The translations under genes were made by a program, and so were the position numbers. This document shows positions 57,133-64,000 of a stretch of DNA of 64,000 bases, piece by piece. The stretch's first letter is position 1, and each line of letters opens with the position of its first letter. The notes under the pieces were generated by a model that made no database searches, was not told the DNA's origin, and was given only the letters and a program-made list of their open reading frames with translations. This DNA comes from Gammaproteobacteria bacterium (GTDB lineage Bacteria > Pseudomonadota > Gammaproteobacteria > UBA6429 > Thiohalophilaceae), in the NCBI GenBank assembly GCA_016194635.1, contig JACQBC010000017.1, positions 124,001-188,000 on the forward strand. Reading direction: 5' to 3'.

Positions 57133-59327
57133 GCGTTAGTGCCGCTCCACTCTAGCACGATCCCTGCCAACGGTGGCAAGGTTAAGGCGATCGAATACGG
57201 CCTGCCCATCCAGGGAATCGACTCGGCATAGAGGTCACCGCTGTTTCCAATATTGCTACCCGCATAAAAATGTGAATCGGAATTTAAACGTTCGTGATAG
57301 CGGCCGGCGTGTGGCACACCAATGCGATATTTCTCGCGTGGCACTGGAGTGTAATTCATGGCGACCACCATGACGGCGTCTTCACTGCGGCGCAGATATA
57401 CCAGTACCGACTGGGCGGCGTCATGACAGTCGATCCATTCAAACCCGCTGGGTTCAAATTCATGGCGCGACAACGCGGCGGAATTGACGTATAACCGATT
57501 GAGATCACGCACCAATTGACGTATGCCTTGATGATAGGGATATTCGAGCACGTACCAGTCCAAAACCGTGGCAAAATTCCATTCCGATCCCTGGCCAAAT
57601 TCACAACCCATGAACAATAGTTTCTTTCCGGGGTAGGTGAACATATACGTATACAATAAACGTAAGTTCGCAAATCGTTGCCATTCATCTCCGGGCATTT
57701 TGTACAATAGCGATGCCTTGCCGTGCACGATTTCATCGTGCGACATGGGCAAAATGAAATTCTCGTGAAATAAATATAACAACCCAAACGTCAGCTGATC
57801 ATGGTGGTAACGCCGGTGAATCGGATCCTTACTAAAATAGCTTAGGGTGTCGTGCATCCAGCCCATATTCCATTTCATGGAAAATCCCAAGCCGCCGATA
57901 TCGGTGGGACGCGTAACCATAGGCCAGGCCGTGGACTCTTCCGCCATAATCACGCTGCCGGGAAAGTCACGATGGGTGACACGGTTGAGTTCGCGTAGAA
58001 ATGCAATGGCGTCAATATTTTCGTTACCACCATGTATATTGGGCAACCACGCGCCGTCCTTGCGGGAATAATCCAGGTATAACATTGAGGCCACGGCATC
58101 CACCCGCATTCCATCGATATGAAATTCCTTTAACCAATAGACCGCACTGCTGATCAAAAAATTGCGCACTTCGTTACGCGCATAATTAAATATCAACGTA
58201 CCCCAATCCGGGTGTTCGCTGCGGCGTGGATCCTCGTGCTCGTATAAATTACTGCCGTCAAACCGCGCCAAGGCGAAATCATCGCGGGGAAAATGCGCCG
58301 GCACCCAATCGATAAACACTCCGATCCCCTGCTGGTGAAAATAATCCACGAAATAGCGGAAGTCATCGGGACTACCGAAGCGCTGGGTCGGCGCAAAATA
58401 GCCGGTGGTCTGATAGCCCCATGAATCGTCCAAGGGGTGTTCGGTAATCGGTAATAATTCAATGTGCGTGAACCCCAGATCACGGACATGCGCGGCCAGC
58501 CGCCGGGCCAGTTCTCGATAATTGAAGAAACGGCCGTTGTTATCGCGTTGCCAGGAGCCTAAATGCACCTCGTAAATACTCATCGGGGTATGTAACCAAT
58601 TGCTCGAAGAGCGGCGTTGCATCCAGTCTTGGTCTTGCCAGTGGTATTGACTCTGGGTGATACGGGAGGCGGTATGGGGACGTAACTCAAATTCTTGTGC
58701 GTAGGGATCGGTTTTTTGCTGTACGCTACCGCTGTCACGGTGGCGTATTTCGAATTTATACAACTGCCCCGGCTTTAAGCCGGGAATAAAAATTTCCCAT
58801 ACCCCGCTGCTACCGCGATTACGCATCGGATGGCAACGGCCATCCCAACGATTAAAGTCGCCGATCACACTCACCCGCTCGGCATTCGGCGCCCAAGTGG
58901 CGAACCGCACACCGGCGATGTCCGCTATGCTCAGCAGATGTGCGCCCAAGATAGAATAAATTTGCCAGTGCCGGCCTTCGCCGAATAAGTACAGGTCTAA
59001 GTCGGAGATCGACGCCGCAAAGCTATACGGATCATAAAAAGTTTCGCGCAGCCCGCTGCTATCAATACGCACCAGACGGTAATAATCTGTTACAGATTTG
59101 GTAGCGCCGCGCCACTCAAACAGATCGGTCGTCCCAATCCGGTTAAATTGTTCTTGGGTTGCTTCCAGCAGGAGGGTCCGGGTATGCGGCGCAAATACCC
59201 GGATGCAGGACTGTTCCGCGTTGATCGCGTGCCGCCCCAGTTGGGCAAAGGGATCATGGTGGCGCGCTTCACAGATACGTAACAGATCAGCGGGTAATTC
59301 AACCGGTTTTTGTTTTGCTTCACGCAT
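57129..59327 (-). CDS. glgB: 1,4-alpha-glucan branching enzyme
   Basis: GH13 enzyme introducing alpha-1,6 branches. 732 residues. N-terminal carbohydrate-binding modules, then the catalytic barrel: [18 protein letters not shown] holds the nucleophile Asp (about 415), [11 protein letters not shown] the acid/base Glu (about 468) and [12 protein letters not shown] the third acid (about 536). First gene of the leftward glgB-glgA operon. Confidence 0.96.
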   Translation of the reverse strand: MREAKQKPVELPADLLRICEARHHDPFAQLGRHAINAEQSCIRVFAPHTRTLLLEATQEQFNRIGTTDLFEWRGATKSVTDYYRLVRIDSSGLRETFYDPYSFAASISDLDLYLFGEGRHWQIYSILGAHLLSIADIAGVRFATWAPNAERVSVIGDFNRWDGRCHPMRNRGSSGVWEIFIPGLKPGQLYKFEIRHRDSGSVQQKTDPYAQEFELRPHTASRITQSQYHWQDQDWMQRRSSSNWLHTPMSIYEVHLGSWQRDNNGRFFNYRELARRLAAHVRDLGFTHIELLPITEHPLDDSWGYQTTGYFAPTQRFGSPDDFRYFVDYFHQQGIGVFIDWVPAHFPRDDFALARFDGSNLYEHEDPRRSEHPDWGTLIFNYARNEVRNFLISSAVYWLKEFHIDGMRVDAVASMLYLDYSRKDGAWLPNIHGGNENIDAIAFLRELNRVTHRDFPGSVIMAEESTAWPMVTRPTDIGGLGFSMKWNMGWMHDTLSYFSKDPIHRRYHHDQLTFGLLYLFHENFILPMSHDEIVHGKASLLYKMPGDEWQRFANLRLLYTYMFTYPGKKLLFMGCEFGQGSEWNFATVLDWYVLEYPYHQGIRQLVRDLNRLYVNSAALSRHEFEPSGFEWIDCHDAAQSVLVYLRRSEDAVMVVAMNYTPVPREKYRIGVPHAGRYHERLNSDSHFYAGSNIGNSGDLYAESIPWMGRPYSIALTLPPLAGIVLEWSGTNA

Positions 59328-59691
59328 TTGCAGCGGGTATTTTAACCAAAGGGTACGACTCGTCTAGTATAAGGCACAAAACCGTAATAATGTCTGTGCA
59401 AATCATTAAAATAAAAACTGCTATAGTGAAAACGCGTTATCCATCCGCTGCTGGTATCCGTGCTGTAACGTCACTGCGATTACGGCTACTTGCATCATGA
59501 CACGATGTTACGTTACGACGCAATCCACCTTCGACGAACAACCCTGGTGCGATTCGATACGGACGTGTTGCACTACAGTGCGTACCTATTTCACAATAGG
59601 ACATGGAACGACACGGTTGCGGCCAATTCGCCCTTGGCATGGGTTTTGCCGTTGTGTTATTAACGAGGTGATAATTCAGGAGTCATAGATA
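59328..59691. promoter_or_regulatory. divergent glgB/glgC control region
   Basis: 364 bp with no credible gene. It must hold promoters for both halves of the glycogen cluster. TATAGT at 59422-59427 is a possible -10 toward glgC, with only a weak -35. No operator was identified. AGGAG at 59679-59683 is the glgC ribosome binding site. Confidence 0.4.
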
Positions 59692-60960
59692 GTGCTGCAC
59701 AATCGATCACCGCGTTTTGTAAGCCGTCTTACCCGCGATACCCTGGCCATTATCATGGCAGGCGGACGCGGTTCACGTCTAATGCACCTCACCGACTGGC
59801 GTGCCAAACCCGCCGTACCGTTTGGAGGAAAATTTCGTATTATCGATTTTCCACTCTCCAATTGTATAAACTCCGGGATCCGTCGCATCGGTGTCTTAAC
59901 CCAATACAAGGCGCACTCCCTGATTGTCCATATTCAGCAAGGTTGGGGGATGTTTCGCGGAGATTTTGGTGAATTTGTGGAGCTGTTGCCGGCTCAACAA
60001 CGCATCGAGGCCTCGTGGTATGCCGGCACCGCCGACGCGGTATTTCAAAACTTGGATATCGTGCGCAACCATAATCCCGAATATGTCTTGGTTCTCGCAG
60101 GTGACCATGTCTACAAAATGGATTATGGTGAAATGCTGGTGACCCATGTGCAATCGGCCGCGGACATCACGGTGGCCTGCGTCGAAGTCCCGATCGAAGA
60201 GGCGCGCGGCTTTGGTGTGATAGGTGTGAATGAAAACGGCTTTATCCACAGTTTTGTCGAAAAACCCCAGCAACCAACCCCGATTCCCGGTCATCCCGAC
60301 CGTGCCCTGTGTTCAATGGGTATCTACATCTTTAACCGCGATTTCCTCATTGAACAATTAATTGCCGACGCGGACCGGCCGCATTCCAACCGTGATTTTG
60401 GTAAGGATATACTCCCCACCGTGATCCAAAAATACCGCGCCTATGCCTATCCGTTTACCAATCCTGAAACCGGCAAAATGCACTATTGGCGTGATGTGGG
60501 TACCGTGGATGCTTATTGGGAGGCCAACCTGGAATTGATCGGTGTCACCCCTGAATTGAATCTGTATGACCATGCCTGGCCGATATGGACTTACCAAGAA
60601 CAACTGCCACCGGCAAAATTCGTGTTTGACGAAGATAATCGCCGTGGTATCGCCATCGACTCGATGGTTTCGGGCGGGTGTATTATTTCCGGAGCGCGGG
60701 TACACCATTCTTTATTGTTTTCCAGTGTTACCGTCGATGCCTATAGTCAAGTTGAAGATTCGGTCATCTTGCCCAACGTCAGTATCGGTGAAAATTGTAT
60801 TATTCACCGTGCTGTTATCGACAAGGAATGTATCATACCCGCCAATACTCACATCGGTGTGGATGCGCTGCAGGACAAAGAACGGTTTTATGTTTCCCCC
60901 GGTGGGGTAGTATTGGTTACCCCCGAAATGCTTGGCCAACACGTACATTATGTCCGCTAA
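59692..60960 (+). CDS. glgC: glucose-1-phosphate adenylyltransferase
   Basis: Makes ADP-glucose, the committed step of bacterial glycogen synthesis. 422 residues. Pyrophosphorylase loop [20 protein letters not shown] at about 24, [21 protein letters not shown], and the catalytic [13 protein letters not shown]. The C-terminal left-handed beta-helix carries the allosteric region. GTG start with AGGAG 8 bp upstream. Confidence 0.96.
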   Translation: MLHNRSPRFVSRLTRDTLAIIMAGGRGSRLMHLTDWRAKPAVPFGGKFRIIDFPLSNCINSGIRRIGVLTQYKAHSLIVHIQQGWGMFRGDFGEFVELLPAQQRIEASWYAGTADAVFQNLDIVRNHNPEYVLVLAGDHVYKMDYGEMLVTHVQSAADITVACVEVPIEEARGFGVIGVNENGFIHSFVEKPQQPTPIPGHPDRALCSMGIYIFNRDFLIEQLIADADRPHSNRDFGKDILPTVIQKYRAYAYPFTNPETGKMHYWRDVGTVDAYWEANLELIGVTPELNLYDHAWPIWTYQEQLPPAKFVFDEDNRRGIAIDSMVSGGCIISGARVHHSLLFSSVTVDAYSQVEDSVILPNVSIGENCIIHRAVIDKECIIPANTHIGVDALQDKERFYVSPGGVVLVTPEMLGQHVHYVR

Positions 60961-62647
60961 ATCCCGCTTAAATGTGGTACTGCTCTGGCATATGCATCAA
61001 CCGCTGTACCGCGATATGCGTTCCAGCAAATACCTCCTGCCCTGGACGTATTTACACGTCATCAAGGACTATGTCGACATGGTGGCACACCTGGAGGCCA
61101 TCCCCGAGGCACGCGCGGTGGTAAATTTCACGCCCACATTATTAGAGCAAATCGACGATTATGCGCAACAAATCGTCCACTACTTCCAAACCGGCGCTGA
61201 ACTACACGATCCACTGCTCGATGCCTTGATTCAACCGGTGTTACCCAACAGCAGGCAAGCACGTATCGCGCTGCTACGGCAGTGCCTGCGTGCTAACGAA
61301 GAGCGGCTGATCAACCGTTACCCCCACTATAAACATTTAGCCGAAATGGCACGCTGGTTATTACAACACCCCGAATCCATTGTGTACGCGACTGACCAAT
61401 ACCTGATAGATTTGCTGGTATGGTTTCATCTGGCCTGGTTGGGCGAAACCGTGCGCCGTACCGATCCACGCGTGCAAGCGTTATTGACCAAGGCCGCGGG
61501 CTTTGATCTGCACGACCGCAACCAACTGCTGCGCGTGGTGGGTGAGTTGATCCGGCAAGTCATCGAACGTTACCGCCGTTTGGCCGTGTTAGGACAAATT
61601 GAATTGGCCGTAACCCCCTATGCCCACCCGATCATGCCATTATTACTCGATCTTAAATCAACCCATGAGGCCCTGCCGGAAGCGGAACTCCCGCCGTTGG
61701 AGAAATACCCCGACGGCGAGGAACGTGTCAATTGGCATATCCAAAAAGGCATCGCGGTATTTAAGCACTACTTTGGAATGCAGCCGGCGGGTTGTTGGCC
61801 GTCCGAGGGTAGTTTGTCGCAAGCAACGCTGCGCTTATTACAGCAACACGGATTTAAATGGACCGCCAGCGGTGAAACCGTGTTACACAACAGTATCCGC
61901 AAGGATAACCAAGCGGAAACCGCCGCGTGTTTACACCGCGCCTATCAATGCGCGCAGATCCCCATTGCCTGCTTCTTTCGTGACGATAAACTCTCGGATC
62001 AAATCGGGTTTACCTATTCCACCTGGCATGCCGACGACGCCGTCGCCAATCTGCTACATCACCTGGAGAATATCGCGTCGGCGTGTGACTATAATGAAAA
62101 CTCGGTGGTATCGATCATCATGGACGGGGAAAACGCCTGGGAATTTTACCCCGAGAATGGCTATTACTTTTTGCAAGCCCTCTACAAGGGTCTGGCGAAT
62201 CACTCCGCGCTGCGTTTGAGCACTTATTCTGATTACCTTGCGCAACACAGTCAACGCCGCTCTTTACAGCAGTTGGTGGCCGGCAGTTGGGTCTACGGTA
62301 CGTTTTCCACCTGGATCGGCAGCAAAGATAAAAACCGCGGCTGGGTAATGTTAGCAGATGCAAAAAAAGCCTACGACCAGCAGCTCGCAAGCAAAACATT
62401 TTCTGAGGAGATGGTGGAACGCTTAAAAACCCAACTGGCCATTTGTGAAGGATCGGATTGGTTTTGGTGGTTTGGCGATTACAACCCGTCCGAATCGGTA
62501 AGCGATTTTGATTATCTTTACCGTATGCAACTGTCGAGTTTGTATATTCTACTGGGGATCGAACCGCCCAGTTATTTATCCCAAGCCTTCAGTCAGGGGG
62601 GTGGCCATCCTTCCATGGGCGGGGTCATGCGCCGTGGACAGGAATAA
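60950..62647 (+). CDS. glycoside hydrolase family 57 protein
   Basis: About 565 residues; GH57 enzymes act as alpha-amylases, branching enzymes or 4-alpha-glucanotransferases. N-terminal [12 protein letters not shown], with His characteristic of GH57. Nucleophile Glu is expected in [11 protein letters not shown] at about 284, and the acid Asp in [13 protein letters not shown] at about 392. The ATG at 60950 overlaps the end of glgC by 11 bp; a TTG at 60932 is less likely. Followed within 6 bp by malQ, so it belongs to glycogen remodelling or turnover. Confidence 0.9.
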   Translation: MSAKSRLNVVLLWHMHQPLYRDMRSSKYLLPWTYLHVIKDYVDMVAHLEAIPEARAVVNFTPTLLEQIDDYAQQIVHYFQTGAELHDPLLDALIQPVLPNSRQARIALLRQCLRANEERLINRYPHYKHLAEMARWLLQHPESIVYATDQYLIDLLVWFHLAWLGETVRRTDPRVQALLTKAAGFDLHDRNQLLRVVGELIRQVIERYRRLAVLGQIELAVTPYAHPIMPLLLDLKSTHEALPEAELPPLEKYPDGEERVNWHIQKGIAVFKHYFGMQPAGCWPSEGSLSQATLRLLQQHGFKWTASGETVLHNSIRKDNQAETAACLHRAYQCAQIPIACFFRDDKLSDQIGFTYSTWHADDAVANLLHHLENIASACDYNENSVVSIIMDGENAWEFYPENGYYFLQALYKGLANHSALRLSTYSDYLAQHSQRRSLQQLVAGSWVYGTFSTWIGSKDKNRGWVMLADAKKAYDQQLASKTFSEEMVERLKTQLAICEGSDWFWWFGDYNPSESVSDFDYLYRMQLSSLYILLGIEPPSYLSQAFSQGGGHPSMGGVMRRGQE

Positions 62648-62653
62648 TCCAGG

Positions 62654-64000
62654 GTGACCAACTACGCGCATAAACTCCATAACCATCGACGCGGGGGTAT
62701 TTTATTACACCCTACATCGCTACCGGGAAATTCATCCCAGGGCCAAATCAGCCACGACGCCTATCGGTTTATTGAATTTTTAGCCCAGTGCGGTATGTCG
62801 GTGTGGCAGATGTTACCGTTTGGGCCAACCCACGCGGACGGCTCACCCTATATGGTGTTATCCGCCCATGCTTGCGATAGTTATCTGATCAGCTTGGACT
62901 GGTTGGCGGATCGGCAGTTGCTAACCGCTCCGGTCCTCGCCCATGACCGCAGCAGTCATCGTCGTTTGTTGCAAATCGCCTACGGTAATTTTCTTACCCA
63001 TCAACCCGTTGGCTTAACTACCGCGCTACAACGCTTTATCCAACAACACGCCTATTGGCTGGACGATTACGCCCTCTTCATGGCCTTACGCGAAGCCTTC
63101 GACAACCGTCCTTGGTTGCAATGGGAAGGCCCAGTACGCGACCGGCACGGCGAGGCCCTGGTACAGGCAAGACATCAGTATGCGCAGCAGATTGGCTTTC
63201 ATCAATTCGTCCAGTTTGTATTTTTTACGCAGTGGCAGGAATTAAAAGAATACGCCAAGCGCCACCAGGTTCTTTTATTTGGCGACATGCCGATTTACGT
63301 AGCGTTGGACAGCGCCGATGTGTGGGCGCAGCGTGAATTATTTAATCTGGACGAACGCGGCGAGCCGCTTACCGTGGCCGGTGTGCCGCCGGATTATTTC
63401 TCCGCCACCGGCCAACGTTGGGGCAACCCGCAGTATCGCTGGGCGGAGATGAAAAAAACCGATTTTCAATGGTGGCACGATCGGATCCGCACCCAGCTGC
63501 AATTATTTGATTTGATCCGCATCGATCATTTTCGCGGCCTAAGCGCCTATTGGGAAATACCCGCCGCGGAAACCTCGGCCATCCATGGCCATTGGGTTAA
63601 AGCACCCGGCAAGGCCTTGTTAAAATCCCTTTACACCGCGTTCGCCGAGTTACCGCTGGTGGCCGAAGATCTCGGCCATATCACCGCCGAGGTACACGAG
63701 TTGCGGCGCAATTTTTCCTTGCCCGGGATGAAGATCTTACAATTCGCGTTTGACGGTGATCCTACCAATATTTATTTACCCCACCATCACGAATTTAATT
63801 CGGTGGTATACACCGGCACGCATGATAATGACACGACGCTCGCCTGGCATGAAAAACTCCCGCCAGCGACCCAAGACTATATCCGCCAGTATTTTCAACA
63901 TTCGAGTCCATCGCTCGACACTCAGATGCCGGACATGTTGATCCGCACCGCGCTGGCCTCGGTATGTTGCCTAGCGGTGGTGCCGTTACAAGATATTCTT
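62654..64000 (+). CDS. malQ: 4-alpha-glucanotransferase (cut by the window edge)
   Basis: GH77 amylomaltase; 449 codons are visible, the end lies outside. The N-terminal RRGGILLHPTSLPGN is diagnostic. LFGDMPIYVALDSADVW, GVPPDYFSATGQRWGNPQY, LIRIDHFRGL (nucleophile Asp), VAEDLGHITAEV (acid Glu) and YTGTHDNDTT (third Asp) are all in place. GTG at 62654 starts 6 bases after the GH57 stop in the same frame. It transfers maltodextrin segments, completing a glycogen metabolism cluster. Confidence 0.95.
   Translation, partial: MTNYAHKLHNHRRGGILLHPTSLPGNSSQGQISHDAYRFIEFLAQCGMSVWQMLPFGPTHADGSPYMVLSAHACDSYLISLDWLADRQLLTAPVLAHDRSSHRRLLQIAYGNFLTHQPVGLTTALQRFIQQHAYWLDDYALFMALREAFDNRPWLQWEGPVRDRHGEALVQARHQYAQQIGFHQFVQFVFFTQWQELKEYAKRHQVLLFGDMPIYVALDSADVWAQRELFNLDERGEPLTVAGVPPDYFSATGQRWGNPQYRWAEMKKTDFQWWHDRIRTQLQLFDLIRIDHFRGLSAYWEIPAAETSAIHGHWVKAPGKALLKSLYTAFAELPLVAEDLGHITAEVHELRRNFSLPGMKILQFAFDGDPTNIYLPHHHEFNSVVYTGTHDNDTTLAWHEKLPPATQDYIRQYFQHSSPSLDTQMPDMLIRTALASVCCLAVVPLQDIL

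Overview
The window looks like chromosomal DNA from a gammaproteobacterium. This rests on gene order and product types: rne/rluC divergence, yceD-rpmF-plsX-fabH-fabD-fabG-acpP-fabF-pabB/C-mltG-tmk-holB-pilZ-tatD, and uvrY-(UDG)-uvrC-pgsA followed by tRNA-Gly, tRNA-Cys and tRNA-Leu, the same order as Escherichia coli uvrY-uvrC-pgsA-glyW-cysT-leuZ. I cannot name a genus. No rRNA, CRISPR array or intact transposase was seen. Layout: 1-16.0 kb is a housekeeping block (RNase E start, rRNA modification, fatty acid synthesis, p-aminobenzoate synthesis, peptidoglycan release, DNA replication). 16.0-24.0 kb is a leftward beta-oxidation operon (fadE-fadI-fadJ-fadD-yciA). 25.2-39.5 kb holds copper and silver handling in two rightward operons, cusCBAF and copAB plus a Met-rich protein and a cytochrome c. 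Each begins with a paralogous small secreted Cys/His/Met-rich protein resembling CopL. Between them lie a decayed DUF1501 gene and an AT-rich two-gene module. 40.0-41.7 kb is purEK. 41.8-44.5 kb is a periplasmic MauG-type peroxidase, metallophosphoesterase and cytochrome c operon with a perfect CRP-type half-site pair upstream. 44.5-46.4 kb has endonuclease V and an AAA+/FHA fusion. 46.6-49.7 kb looks like a decayed integrative element at a tRNA-Leu(UAA) gene: integrase and IS21 istB remnants plus an intact second copy of the two-gene module. 50.2-54.2 kb is the tRNA/pgsA/uvrC/UDG/uvrY block. 54.3-64.0 kb is a divergent glycogen cluster (glgB-glgA-ATP-grasp protein leftward; glgC-GH57-malQ rightward). 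The best candidate for an undescribed system is the duplicated module at 33282-34620 and 47245-48488. Each copy pairs a cytosolic-looking HExxH (HEFGH) putative zinc metallopeptidase with an exported partner. The genes overlap by ATGA, and one partner is a lipoprotein while the other is a Sec-exported soluble protein. Copy 1 has a frameshifted peptidase gene; copy 2 is intact and sits in the tRNA-linked island. Both lie near a shared repeat of about 56 bp. The arrangement would fit a toxin-immunity or peptidase-regulator pair, but that role is inference. Second in interest are the paired CopL-like leaders, with a nearly identical C-terminal tail, heading two different copper operons.
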